Notes: a model not told the origin generated them from the letters alone. Positions 1-7,392 are shown, counted from the first letter of the stretch. The stretch: 41,551 nt of DNA from an uncultured Eubacteriales bacterium (GCA_900551995.1 URXW01000012.1:1-41551); one strand, 5' to 3'. A program made the numbers and translations.

Positions 1-12
1 CGGCATTATTGC

Positions 13-50
13 AGGCTGTCGAGAAAAGCCAGCGGCTTTTTCGACAGCCT
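13..50. repeat. Inverted repeat / hairpin downstream of the ABC ATPase gene
   Basis: Arms 13-22 and 41-50 are perfect reverse complements (10 bp, AGGCTGTCGA), and inside them 24-30 pairs with 34-40, leaving one unpaired base at 23. It lies after the end of the minus-strand ATPase gene at 127 and next to a second, stronger hairpin at 53-89. On the minus strand it contains a run of five T within the stem rather than after it, so it is not a classical intrinsic terminator. It may be an mRNA 3'-end stabiliser or a dispersed palindromic element. Confidence 0.55.
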
Positions 51-52
51 GA

Positions 53-89
53 GGGCAGCACCCCACGGCGAAGCCGTGGGGTGCTGCCC
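53..89 (-). terminator. Perfect 17-bp hairpin with GAA loop after the ABC transporter operon
   Basis: Bases 53-69 and 73-89 form a perfect 17-bp stem closed by the triloop GAA. It follows the stop codon of the minus-strand ATPase gene (127) by about 37 bases, the usual place for a transcript end. There is no clear T-run directly after it on the minus strand, so termination could be weak or the element could mainly protect the 3' end. A similar GAA-capped palindrome lies at 41498-41526, so it may belong to a repeat family. Confidence 0.5.
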
Positions 90-126
90 TTGTTATGGAG
101 GAAATCAGCCTTTTGCCTGCGTTATC

Positions 127-921
127 TCAAGCCAACAGCAGCTTGTCGTCGGCGGCGTCGGTGCCGCCCGCCTCGGAGAACAGTGCCAGCAGATCGGGCA
201 CGGTGAGCTTCTGCTTTTCCCAGCCGCATATATCCAGCACCACCCGTCCCGCGTCCATCATAATGAGACGGTTGCCGTGGGCGATGGCGTCCTTCATGTT
301 GTGGGTCACCATCATGGTGGTCAGCCCGTTCTCCTCCACGATGCGGTCGGAAAGCTCCAGCACCTTGGCGGCGGTCTTGGGATCGAGAGCCGCCGTATGC
401 TCGTCCAGCAGCAGCAGCTTCGGCTTTTTCAGCGACGCCATCAGCAGTGTCAGAGCCTGCCGCTGCCCGCCGGAGAGAAGCCCCACCTTGGCGGTCAGGC
501 GATCCTCCAGCCCCAGCCCCAGAGGAGCCAGCAGCTCGCGATACCGCTCCCGCTCCTCGTGGGAAATACCCCACTTGAAGGTGCGGCGGCTGCCGCGCCG
601 TGCCGCCAACGCCAGATTTTCCTCGATCCACATATCCCCGGCGGTGCCCATCATGGGGTCCTGAAACACGCGTCCAAGGTCGGCGGCGCGCCGGTGCTCC
701 GGCTTGCGGGTGATGTCCTCACCGTCCAGCAGGATGGAGCCGCTGTCCACGGTGAGCGTCCCGGCGACGGCGTTGAGCATGGTGGACTTTCCCGCGCCGT
801 TGCCGCCGATGACGGTGACGAAATCGCCGTCATGGAGCGTCAGCGACAGGTCGTTCAGTGCGGTTTTCGCGTTGACGGTGCCGGGGAAGAAGGTTTTGGA
901 AATATGTTTTAATTCAAGCAT
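127..921 (-). CDS. ABC transporter ATP-binding protein (TrpXYZ-like importer)
   Basis: A 264-residue ABC ATPase that would power import through the neighbouring permease. Visible motifs are Walker A (GGNGAGKST, about residues 39-47), Q-loop region (VFQDPMMGT), signature LLSGGQRQAL and Walker B KLLLLDEHTAALD, followed by the switch histidine in MVTHNM. The length is normal for a single-domain branched-chain/TrpZ-type ATPase. The ATG at 919-921 overlaps the permease stop (914-916), so the two are translationally coupled. It is the last gene of the binding protein-permease-ATPase operon. The substrate cannot be read from this subunit; the family class suggests an amino acid or a similar small molecule. 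Confidence 0.9.
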   Translation of the reverse strand: MLELKHISKTFFPGTVNAKTALNDLSLTLHDGDFVTVIGGNGAGKSTMLNAVAGTLTVDSGSILLDGEDITRKPEHRRAADLGRVFQDPMMGTAGDMWIEENLALAARRGSRRTFKWGISHEERERYRELLAPLGLGLEDRLTAKVGLLSGGQRQALTLLMASLKKPKLLLLDEHTAALDPKTAAKVLELSDRIVEENGLTTMMVTHNMKDAIAHGNRLIMMDAGRVVLDICGWEKQKLTVPDLLALFSEAGGTDAADDKLLLA

Positions 922-1828
922 GAACGTTGCCTCCCTTGTGTGTGATTTTTCCCTTGAGATGGGGTACAGCCAAAAATACAGCCACGATAGCGGCGGACAG
1001 CAGCTTCAGATCGTTGGTGTTCAGCCCCAGCTGCAAAACGACCTGCAAAACAAGATAGTAGACGATGGCACCGAAGGACACCGCCAGCAGCTTGAGACCG
1101 AAGTTGTGGAACACCCGCCCCAGCAGGCTCTCGCCGATGATGACGGCGGCAAGCCCGATGACGATGGTGCCGCGCCCCATGTTCACGTCCGCCGACCCTT
1201 GGTACTGGCTCAAAAGCGCGCCGGAGAGAGCCACAATGCCGTTGGAGAGGGCAAGCCCCACCACCACGTTCCGCTGTGTGTTGATGCCCTGCGCCCGCGC
1301 CATGCGGGCGTTGGCGCCGGTGGCGCGTATGCCGCAGCCGATCTCCGTGCCGAAGAACCAGTACAGCGCGCCGATGAGCAGCGCGGTGATGACCAGCAGC
1401 AGCGGCATGGGGTTTTCCAAGCTCAGCTCCCGCACGAACCGCTGGGACACGACCAGATCGAATTTGTCCACGCTGATGGCTTGGTTCGACTTTCCGCCCA
1501 TGATCCGCAGATTCACGGAGTAGAGTGCCAGCTGCGTCAGAATACCGGCGAGGATGGCGGGTATGCCGCAGCGGGTGTGGAGCACGCCGGTGACAAATCC
1601 CGCCGCCGCGCCGCACACGGCGGCGCACAGCACCGCCAGCCACGGATTCACGCCGGCGCGGATCAGCATTACGCAGGCGGCACCGCCTAGAGCCAGCGTG
1701 CCGTCCACCGTCAGGTCGGCAACATCCAGAATACGGTACGTGATGTAAACGCCAATGGCCATCAGACCCCAGATCAGACCTTGGGTCACGGCACCCGGCA
1801 GGGAGTTGAGAAGCGAAGTGAGTATCAT
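914..1828 (-). CDS. ABC transporter permease (TrpY/BPD_transp_2-like)
   Basis: A 304-residue integral membrane permease of the branched-chain/ribose type, with many hydrophobic segments (for example GLIWGLMAIGVYITYRILDV near the N terminus and VVGLALSNGIVALSGALLSQ in the middle). The conserved ADLTVDGT segment after the first helices is typical of permeases that partner with ABC_sub_bind (TrpX-type) lipoproteins. I chose the ATG at 1826-1828 because AAGGAAGG lies just upstream; the open frame continues to 2011 but that extension crosses the 1868-1948 hairpins and is not protein-like. It overlaps the ATPase gene by 8 bases. Confidence 0.9.
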   Translation of the reverse strand: MILTSLLNSLPGAVTQGLIWGLMAIGVYITYRILDVADLTVDGTLALGGAACVMLIRAGVNPWLAVLCAAVCGAAAGFVTGVLHTRCGIPAILAGILTQLALYSVNLRIMGGKSNQAISVDKFDLVVSQRFVRELSLENPMPLLLVITALLIGALYWFFGTEIGCGIRATGANARMARAQGINTQRNVVVGLALSNGIVALSGALLSQYQGSADVNMGRGTIVIGLAAVIIGESLLGRVFHNFGLKLLAVSFGAIVYYLVLQVVLQLGLNTNDLKLLSAAIVAVFLAVPHLKGKITHKGGNVHA

Positions 1829-1867
1829 GTCGGTTATTTCCTTCCTTTTACGAGACGTGATAGGCTC

Positions 1868-1948
1868 TGCCACAAAGCGGCAGGCAGGTGTCCCCTTGTG
1901 GCAAAGCCCATCTGCATCCGGAAGGGGAGAGACCCCTTCCGGATGCAG
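1868..1948 (-). other. Two tandem hairpins between binding-protein and permease genes
   Basis: The first stem pairs 1868-1875 with 1896-1903 (TGCCACAA/TTGTGGCA, extended by a G-U pair in minus-strand RNA). The second pairs 1912-1927 with 1933-1948, a perfect 16-bp stem with the loop AGAGA. They lie just after the stop of the minus-strand binding-protein gene (1957) and before the permease start (1828). No T-run follows, so read-through to the permease is expected. Such stems after the first gene of binding-protein operons usually protect the upstream mRNA from 3' decay, giving more binding protein than membrane parts; that role is inferred here. Confidence 0.6.
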
Positions 1949-1956
1949 GAGAGGCA

Positions 1957-2949
1957 TCAGCCTTCGATGGCGGTGTAGCCCTCCAGCGGGGTGATATTCA
2001 GCTTTTCGCACATAGCGGCGTTGTACTTGGGAGTGGCAGGCGCGTACTCAATGGGCATGGTGGAGATGTCCGCCTCGCCCTTGAGGATCTTGGCGGCCAT
2101 CTTGCCGGTGGTCGTGCCCAGATCGTAGTAGCTGATGGACAGAGTGCACACGCCGCAGCCGGCGCACAGACCCTCCTCGCCGCACACGGCGGGCACACCG
2201 GCGGCAGTGAGGATGTTGCCGATGCTCTCGGTGTTATTGGCGGCAGTGTTGTCCGTGGGAATGTAGATCACGTCGCTGGCAGCGGCGGCCTTCTCCGTAA
2301 CAGCCGCCAGATCGTTGGAGTCGGTGAAGGCGAACTCGGTGCAGGTAAGCCCCTTAGCGGTCAGAGCCTTGTTGATCTCGTCCACCTGATAGCGGGAGTT
2401 AGGCTCGGCGGAGCAGAACAGCAGTCCTACGTTCTTTGCCTCCGGGAACCACTCCACCAGCATGTCCGCCTGCTTGCCCAGATCGGCGAGGTCGGAGGTG
2501 CCGGAGATATTGCCGCCCACGGTGCCGTCAAAATCGTCCAGATCCAGTGCCACGCCGTATGCGGTCACGGCAGTGCCCAGAATGGGTACCTCGGAGGTGG
2601 CGGAGGCGGCGGCGGTCAGCGCGGGCGTGGCGTTTGCCATGATCAGATCCACGTCGGCGGACAGGAAGCCGTTGATAATGGTGGAGCAGTTGTTGCTCTC
2701 ACCGGAGGCATTCTGCACGTTGATTTCCACATCGTCGCCCAGCTCCTCCTTCAGCGCGTCCACGAAGCCCTGGGTGGCGGCGTCCAGAGCCGGGTGCTGC
2801 GCCAGCTGGCACACGCCCACGCGGTAGGAGACCTGCTTGGTGGTATCACCGGCGGTATCACCGGTGTTGTCGGGTGTATCGGTCTTGCCGCAGGCGGTGA
2901 TGCTCAGAGCCATCGCCAGCGCAAGAAACAGTGTAAACAGCTTTTTCAT
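1957..2949 (-). CDS. ABC transporter substrate-binding lipoprotein (TrpX-like, ABC_sub_bind family)
   Basis: A 330-residue extracellular binding protein. The N terminus is a lipoprotein signal (MKKLFTLFLALAMALSITAC, lipobox ITAC at residues 17-20), followed by a short Asp/Thr-rich linker and then the two-lobed domain starting around VSYRVGVCQLAQHPALDAAT, which is characteristic of the ABC_sub_bind family. The ATG at 2947-2949 has AAGGAG upstream; the longer frame to 3018 would run through an intrinsic terminator and was rejected. It is the first gene of a three-gene importer. Related systems import tryptophan or tyrosine, but similar proteins of unknown substrate are common, so aromatic amino acids are only a hypothesis, helped by the Tyr/Phe-rich leader ORF upstream. 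Confidence 0.88.
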   Translation of the reverse strand: MKKLFTLFLALAMALSITACGKTDTPDNTGDTAGDTTKQVSYRVGVCQLAQHPALDAATQGFVDALKEELGDDVEINVQNASGESNNCSTIINGFLSADVDLIMANATPALTAAASATSEVPILGTAVTAYGVALDLDDFDGTVGGNISGTSDLADLGKQADMLVEWFPEAKNVGLLFCSAEPNSRYQVDEINKALTAKGLTCTEFAFTDSNDLAAVTEKAAAASDVIYIPTDNTAANNTESIGNILTAAGVPAVCGEEGLCAGCGVCTLSISYYDLGTTTGKMAAKILKGEADISTMPIEYAPATPKYNAAMCEKLNITPLEGYTAIEG

Positions 2950-2970
2950 GGTGTTTCTCCTTTTCTCAAT

Positions 2971-3009
2971 AAAAAATTGAAAGCCCTGTTCCGGGTGGAA
3001 CAGAGCTTT
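2971..3009 (-). terminator. Intrinsic terminator (attenuator) in the leader of the ABC importer operon
   Basis: On the minus strand, bases 3009-2997 pair with 2992-2980 (13 bp, loop ACCC), followed at once by CAATTTTTT (2979-2971). One pair is U-G in the minus-strand RNA but would be a C-A mismatch in a plus-strand RNA, so the element is built for minus-strand transcription. It ends only about 20 bases before the binding-protein start at 2949, so any transcript from the upstream promoter must pass it. That is the layout of a transcription attenuator. Confidence 0.75.
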
Positions 3010-3029
3010 TGCAAACAAATTCGTTGCGC

Positions 3030-3158
3030 CTATGCCCTATGCACTGCCGGAAGATTCATTTTTGCACAGCAAAAATAGCCCTCAAAATAGAAGGCGGCAT
3101 AGACACGGTAGGAGCCCATCACGGACTGGATATTCTTGCGGCTCATCGTCTTTTCCAT
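3030..3158 (-). CDS. Small Tyr/Phe-rich ORF, candidate leader peptide
   Basis: A 42-codon ORF with a good ribosome binding site (AAAGGAG, six bases before the ATG at 3156-3158). It is not similar to any family I recognise. Residues 17-29 read YRVYAAFYFEGYF: four Tyr and three Phe in 13 positions. The stop (3030) is followed about 20 bases later by the intrinsic terminator 3009-2971 and then by the aromatic-amino-acid-type ABC importer. This matches the architecture of an attenuation leader peptide, though it could also be the remains of a decayed gene or a real small protein. Within the frame, TTTTTGC can pair with an adjacent GCAAAAA or with GCAAAAG that overlaps the 5' edge of the terminator, so alternative foldings are possible. 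Confidence 0.45.
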   Translation of the reverse strand: MEKTMSRKNIQSVMGSYRVYAAFYFEGYFCCAKMNLPAVHRA

Positions 3159-3203
3159 GGTGTGCTCCTTTCCCGCTGCCCGGCAGCGATCTTGTTGTCT
3201 GTG

Positions 3204-3232
3204 ACTTTAGCACTTTTAACGGCAAAAGTAAA
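3204..3232 (-). promoter_or_regulatory. Candidate promoter for the ABC importer leader
   Basis: Minus-strand TTTACT (3232-3227) and TAAAGT (3209-3204) are separated by 17 bases. The match to TTGACA/TATAAT is moderate (-10 4/6). The implied start near 3197 would give a leader of about 250 nt before the binding-protein ATG, including the 42-codon ORF and the terminator. The stretch 3240-3460 beyond it holds no gene that I can recognise. Confidence 0.45.
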
Positions 3233-3463
3233 TGGTCGTTTTATACAAAATTCAGCCCATATTCTCCCGTTTCTCTGTCATGCCCGCCGCCGCCAAGGGA
3301 ATACCGCCCCGCGCCCTGCGGCGAGAGCACCCAAGCGCAGAGATTTCCCCCTCCGACGTTTATTCACGAATCGTCTACACGTTGTACGAAGTTCAAACCG
3401 CCCAAAGCCCCAAGGTTCAGATAAAATGGTCGAAAAGACCGTCGGTTTTTGTGCATTACGCAG

Positions 3464-3479
3464 AAAAACAGTTGTTTTT
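3464..3479. promoter_or_regulatory. Inverted repeat upstream of surface-protein promoter (possible operator)
   Basis: AAAAACA (3464-3470) and TGTTTTT (3473-3479) are perfect inverted 7-base arms with a 2-base spacer, ending about 10 bases before the -35 box at 3490. The position suits an activator or repressor site, but I cannot name a protein that would bind. The A/T-rich composition means chance is possible. Confidence 0.3.
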
Positions 3480-3489
3480 ACAAATCGTA

Positions 3490-3517
3490 CTGACATTTTT
3501 GAAGGAAGTGGTATAAT
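3490..3517 (+). promoter_or_regulatory. Promoter of the beta-helix surface-protein gene
   Basis: CTGACA (3490-3495) and a perfect TATAAT (3512-3517) with a 16-base spacer and a TGG extended -10 element directly before TATAAT. Transcription would start near 3524, giving a leader of about 100 nt with two stable hairpins (3536-3553 and 3556-3576). Confidence 0.75.
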
Positions 3518-3535
3518 TAACCTGTATCGTAAAAG

Positions 3536-3576
3536 AAACACCCGTGGGTGTTTCCCGTTTCCACGTTGTGGAAACG
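3536..3576 (+). other. Two tandem 5'-UTR hairpins before the surface-protein gene
   Basis: AAACACCC (3536-3543) pairs with GGGTGTTT (3546-3553), and CGTTTCCAC (3556-3564) pairs with GTGGAAACG (3568-3576). Both stems are perfect (8 and 9 bp) with tiny loops and begin a few bases after the predicted start site. Stems at the very 5' end commonly slow RNase attack, which fits an abundant surface protein; a regulatory switch is possible but no alternative fold is obvious. Confidence 0.6.
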
Positions 3577-3626
3577 ATTGCATCTGATACCCAATATACC
3601 GAATATGAAAAAGGAGACGAGGACGA

Positions 3627-5366
3627 ATGAAGAAGGTCACGAGTATCTTAATGGCGTTCGTGCTGATGCTCACGCTGATCCCCACCGCATGGGCAGAGGG
3701 GGCGAGCGTAGGCACAGGCACAGGTGTTGCAATGATTGGCGATGCCACCTACGAGACTCTGGCTGACGCAGTGGCAGTGGGCGGCGACATCAAGCTGCTG
3801 AAGGACACGGCAGAGGATATTACCATCCTTGCCGGGAAGACCATCACCATTGACTTGAATGGTAAGAAGATTACGAACAAGAGTGCGGATACGATTACCG
3901 TGGAAAAGGGTGCTGCGCTGACCATCAATGGCACCGGTACTGTTGATAACGTGACCCATGGTAAGGCTGCTATTTACAACAAGGGTGCTGTTACCCTGAA
4001 CGGTGGTACATTTGAGCGTTCCGCCGAAGCGGGTAAAGATAGCGGTAACAGTGGCGGCAACAGCTACTACACCATCCTCAACCACGGCGAGATGACCGTG
4101 GGCGAGGGCGTTACTGTGAATAATAAGGGTCACTTCTCCAGCCTGTTTTCTAACGGTTACTACAGCTATAAGACCAAGGACGGCGTTGAAAAGCCGACAC
4201 TGACTATCAATGGCGGTATGTTTGATGGCGGCTTGAACACCATCAAGAATGATGATGACGGTATACTGACCATTAACAACGGTACATTTAAGAACTATAC
4301 GCAGGCTGCCTTCCAGAACCACGGCACTGCCACGGTTTTAAATGGTTCCTTCATTGCAGAGTCCGTGTACTCTATTGATAACTGTGGTTGCGATGCTACC
4401 CACGATCCCGGCAAGCTGACGGTTTCCGGCGGTACCTTTAAGGGGACCCTCTACGTCCACAGTGAATACAGTGATGTTGCAATTACTGGTGGCAGCTTCA
4501 CTGGCTCCATCGTGAAGACCGGCGGAAAGCTCCCCATCACCGGCGGCACGTTCAACACCAACCCCAAGGACTACGTCCCCACGACGGGCTACACCGTGGC
4601 GAAGAAGGGTGATGTCTACACCGTTGCTAAGAAGGACCCGGACAAGGACGGCACCGGTGAGACCACCAGTGCTGTGAAGCTGGAAGTTCCCGCCACCTCC
4701 GGTGCTGCTATCAACACGACTGTTAACAAAAACGACATCGAGACGAACAAGGAGCTGACGGTCACCAACGGCAAGACCGCCGTGACCATCAACCAGACGG
4801 GCGTGAACACAATCGGGGCTATTGACTTGAAGCTAGACATCAAGGCGGACAGCAAGACGCCCGAAAGCGCGAACACTGCGGCGTACAACAAGGCGATGGC
4901 CGGTAAAGACGCCAACTCTGCGCTCGTCGTGAACATCAGCCTGACCAGCGGTACCAGCAAGTTGTTTACGACGGATGTGACCGGTGCGTATGCCCTCGTC
5001 ACCGTCCCCTACTCCACGGATAAGGCGGATAAGCTGACCGTTTACTACTTGAACGGCAGCGATGCCACGGCTCTGACCAAGGTGGCTAACGCGGCGGCTC
5101 CCGGCGCGGCTTTGAATACCTTCAGCTATGATGCGCCGAACAAGCTCATCACCCTGAAGCTGCCGCACTTCTCCGAGTACCTGATCTCCACCACTGCCAC
5201 CAGATCCGTCGTCCATCACTACGGCGGCAGCGGCACCACCACGACCACCGGCACCAAGACCAACTCCCCCGGTACCTTCGATGCCGGCGTGGGTATCTAC
5301 GCTGTCAGCGCGATCCTGTCTGTTACCGGTATGGCTTGGGTCGGTACTAAGCAGCGCAAGCACTAA
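3627..5366 (+). CDS. Secreted beta-helix surface protein with C-terminal membrane anchor
   Basis: A 579-residue exported protein of no named family. Residues 1-23 are a signal peptide ending AWA. Residues about 40-310 hold repeated short strands such as LTINGGMFDGGLNTIKN, LTINNGTFKN and LTVSGGTFKG, spaced like rungs of a right-handed beta-helix. The motif YVPTTGYTVAKKGDVYTVAKK closes this part, and a beta-rich domain follows to about 530. The C terminus has a Thr/Gly linker, a hydrophobic helix (about 553-573) and the basic tail KQRKH, the layout of a sortase sorting signal, but the expected LPxTG or NPxTG is replaced by NSPGTFDAG. The start has AAGGAG about 12 bases upstream. Codon use favours T-ending codons compared with its GC-rich neighbours, which fits high expression or separate origin. 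The likely location is the cell surface; adhesion is only inference. Confidence 0.8.
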   Translation: MKKVTSILMAFVLMLTLIPTAWAEGASVGTGTGVAMIGDATYETLADAVAVGGDIKLLKDTAEDITILAGKTITIDLNGKKITNKSADTITVEKGAALTINGTGTVDNVTHGKAAIYNKGAVTLNGGTFERSAEAGKDSGNSGGNSYYTILNHGEMTVGEGVTVNNKGHFSSLFSNGYYSYKTKDGVEKPTLTINGGMFDGGLNTIKNDDDGILTINNGTFKNYTQAAFQNHGTATVLNGSFIAESVYSIDNCGCDATHDPGKLTVSGGTFKGTLYVHSEYSDVAITGGSFTGSIVKTGGKLPITGGTFNTNPKDYVPTTGYTVAKKGDVYTVAKKDPDKDGTGETTSAVKLEVPATSGAAINTTVNKNDIETNKELTVTNGKTAVTINQTGVNTIGAIDLKLDIKADSKTPESANTAAYNKAMAGKDANSALVVNISLTSGTSKLFTTDVTGAYALVTVPYSTDKADKLTVYYLNGSDATALTKVANAAAPGAALNTFSYDAPNKLITLKLPHFSEYLISTTATRSVVHHYGGSGTTTTTGTKTNSPGTFDAGVGIYAVSAILSVTGMAWVGTKQRKH

Positions 5367-5415
5367 ATGAAAATGTAAGCACCGATGTCCCCTGACACCG
5401 GCGCACGAAAAACTG

Positions 5416-5448
5416 CCCCCGGCGCAACTTGCGCCGGGGGTGTTTTTT
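5416..5448 (+). terminator. Intrinsic terminator after the beta-helix surface-protein gene
   Basis: CCCCCGGCGCAA (5416-5427) pairs with its complement at 5429-5440 around a single central base, effectively a GC-rich stem with a small loop, followed by TGTTTTTT (5441-5448). It lies 50 bases after the stop. Confidence 0.9.
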
Positions 5449-5543
5449 GTCCGGCTGCGGTGGGGGGAGGTTCCGTTTTGAGAAGGACGAAGCGGGCGGT
5501 GTATACGTGCAGCGTCATATTGAAATCTGTACGGTACATTACC

Positions 5544-5572
5544 TTGATGTTCAAGTTGGACAATGGTATACT
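5544..5572 (+). promoter_or_regulatory. Promoter of the M24B peptidase gene
   Basis: TTGATG (5544-5549) and TATACT (5567-5572) with a 17-base spacer and a TGG extended -10. The start site would be about 10 bases before the ATG at 5591, so the leader is very short. Confidence 0.65.
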
Positions 5573-5590
5573 TGGCACAAGGAAAGGGTG

Positions 5591-7360
5591 ATGGACATGA
5601 TCGTGACGGAGCGGATCGCCGCACTGCGGCGAAAAATGAATAATTCCGGAATAGACGCCTGCCTTATCGTTACAGACGACTTCCACGGCTCGGAGTACGT
5701 GGGCGCGTATTTCAAAACGCGCGCGTTCTTCTCCGGGTTCACCGGGTCGGCGGGGTCGCTGCTGGTGACGGCAGAGGAGGCGTACCTGTGGACGGACGGG
5801 CGGTACTTCTTGCAGGCGGAGCAGCAGCTGCGCGGCAGCGGTATACAGCTGATGCGCGCCGGTCAGCCGGGGGTGCCCGTGCTGTCGGCGTTTCTGGCGG
5901 AGAAGATGGCGGCGGGCGGGACGCTGGGCTTCGACGGGCGCACCGTCAGCACCCAGCTGTACCGGAGGTTAGAGAAGGCGTTGGCGGAGAAAAACGTCCG
6001 CTTGGAGAACGGCTTCGACCCGGCGGAGGGCATTTGGACAGACCGTCCGGGGCTGTCCGCCGAGGCGGTGTGGGCGTTCCACAGCGGCGTGACGCGGCGG
6101 GAAAAGCTGGAGCTGCTGCGGGGAGACATGGCGAAAACACAGGCAGATCATCTGCTGCTGACCGATTTGACGGATGTGGCGTGGACGCTGGAGCTGCGGG
6201 GCGGCGACGTGGCGTGCACGCCGGTGTTTCTGGGGTTCCTGCTGATCGGGCGGGAGAGGGCGGTGCTGTGCGCGCAGGAGCGGGCGTTCTCCGCCGCCGT
6301 GAGGGAGGAGCTGGCGGCGGACGGCGTGACGATGCAGCCGTATGAGGACATATACCGCGTGCTCGCCGCGCTGCCCCAAGGGGCGCGGGTCATGGCGGAC
6401 GAGGCCACCGCCAACAGCCGCATTGCCCACGCACTCGCCCACACGGAATGGCAGGCGGTACGCAGTCCCGCCTCGGTGCGGAAGGCGGTGAAATCCGCCG
6501 GAGAGCAGGAGGGGTTCCGGGCGGCGCATTTGCAGGACGGAGCGGCGTTGTGCCGGTTTTTGTGCCGGGTGAAAAAGCACCCGGAGGCGTTCACGGAGGT
6601 GTCCGCCGGGGAGCTGCTGCACCGCCTGCGGGCGGAGGGCGCGGACTTCGTGGAGGACAGCTTTGACACCATCGCCGCCTACGGCGCGCACGGCGCCGTG
6701 GTACACTACTCCGCCACGGCGGAGACGGACGTGCCCTTGCAGCGGCGGGGGCTGCTGCTGTTGGACAGCGGCGGGCACTATCGCTGCGGCACCACGGATG
6801 TGACGCGTACATTCGCGCTGGGGGACATCACGGCGCGGGAGCGGCAGATGGCTACGCTGGTGCTGCGGGGACATATCCAGCTTGCCATGGCGCGGTTCCC
6901 CAAGGGGGTGTGCGGCGAGAATCTGGACGCGCTGGCGCGGATGCCCCTGTGGCGGGAGGGACTGGATTTCGACCACGGTACGGGGCACGGCGTGGGGTGC
7001 GTGCTGAGCGTACACGAGTCGCCGCCGTCCTTCCGCTGGCGCATAGGCGAGGGGGCGACCCACCCGGCGTTGGAGGCGGGCATGGTCATCTCCGATGAGC
7101 CGGGGTACTACGAGGCGGGAGCCTTCGGCATACGGCACGAGAACCTGCTGCTGGTGCAGGAGGCGGAGCAGGAGGGCTTCCTGCGGTTCGAGGTGCTGAC
7201 GCTGGTGCCCTTTGACCGGGACGCGCTGGACGCGGAGCTGCTGTCGCCGGAGGAAAGGGCGTGGCTGAACGCATACCACAGGCGGGTGCGGGAGAAGATC
7301 GCGCCGCTGGTGGACGCGGAGACGCGGGAGTGGCTGGCAGGTGCCGCCGCGGAGATATAA
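5591..7360 (+). CDS. Aminopeptidase P family metallopeptidase (M24B)
   Basis: A 589-residue cytoplasmic Xaa-Pro aminopeptidase-like enzyme that would remove N-terminal residues preceding proline. It has a creatinase-type N-terminal domain with GFTGSAGSLLV and LWTDGRYFLQAEQQL, a second such domain, and a C-terminal pita-bread domain. All five metal ligands are visible: D392 (LLDSGG), D403 (GTTDVTRT), H466 (HGTGHGVG), E503 (SDEPGYY) and E517 (IRHENLL). The length matches the long (about 590-600 residue) AMP-P subfamily. I chose the ATG at 5591, preceded by GAAAGGG; the frame is open to 5429 but that extension crosses the upstream terminator region. It has its own promoter and a terminator shared with the convergent gene. 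Confidence 0.92.
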   Translation: MDMIVTERIAALRRKMNNSGIDACLIVTDDFHGSEYVGAYFKTRAFFSGFTGSAGSLLVTAEEAYLWTDGRYFLQAEQQLRGSGIQLMRAGQPGVPVLSAFLAEKMAAGGTLGFDGRTVSTQLYRRLEKALAEKNVRLENGFDPAEGIWTDRPGLSAEAVWAFHSGVTRREKLELLRGDMAKTQADHLLLTDLTDVAWTLELRGGDVACTPVFLGFLLIGRERAVLCAQERAFSAAVREELAADGVTMQPYEDIYRVLAALPQGARVMADEATANSRIAHALAHTEWQAVRSPASVRKAVKSAGEQEGFRAAHLQDGAALCRFLCRVKKHPEAFTEVSAGELLHRLRAEGADFVEDSFDTIAAYGAHGAVVHYSATAETDVPLQRRGLLLLDSGGHYRCGTTDVTRTFALGDITARERQMATLVLRGHIQLAMARFPKGVCGENLDALARMPLWREGLDFDHGTGHGVGCVLSVHESPPSFRWRIGEGATHPALEAGMVISDEPGYYEAGAFGIRHENLLLVQEAEQEGFLRFEVLTLVPFDRDALDAELLSPEERAWLNAYHRRVREKIAPLVDAETREWLAGAAAEI

Positions 7361-7362
7361 GG

Positions 7363-7392
7363 AAAAAAGGAAGCCGGGGGGCTTCCTTTTTT
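7363..7392. terminator. Bidirectional terminator between convergent genes
   Basis: AAAAAAGGAAGCC (7363-7375) pairs perfectly with 7380-7392 across a GGGG loop. The A-run on one side and T-run on the other make it work in both directions, for the peptidase gene (+, ends 7360) and the LuxR-type gene (-, ends 7391). The stem slightly overlaps the latter's stop codon. Confidence 0.9.

Noticed and set aside
2950..3200. T-box riboswitch before the ABC importer
   Set aside because: Leader length and terminator fit, but no TGGNACC-type T-box core is present on the transcribed strand; a GGGTGGAACAGAG on the plus strand is on the wrong strand.
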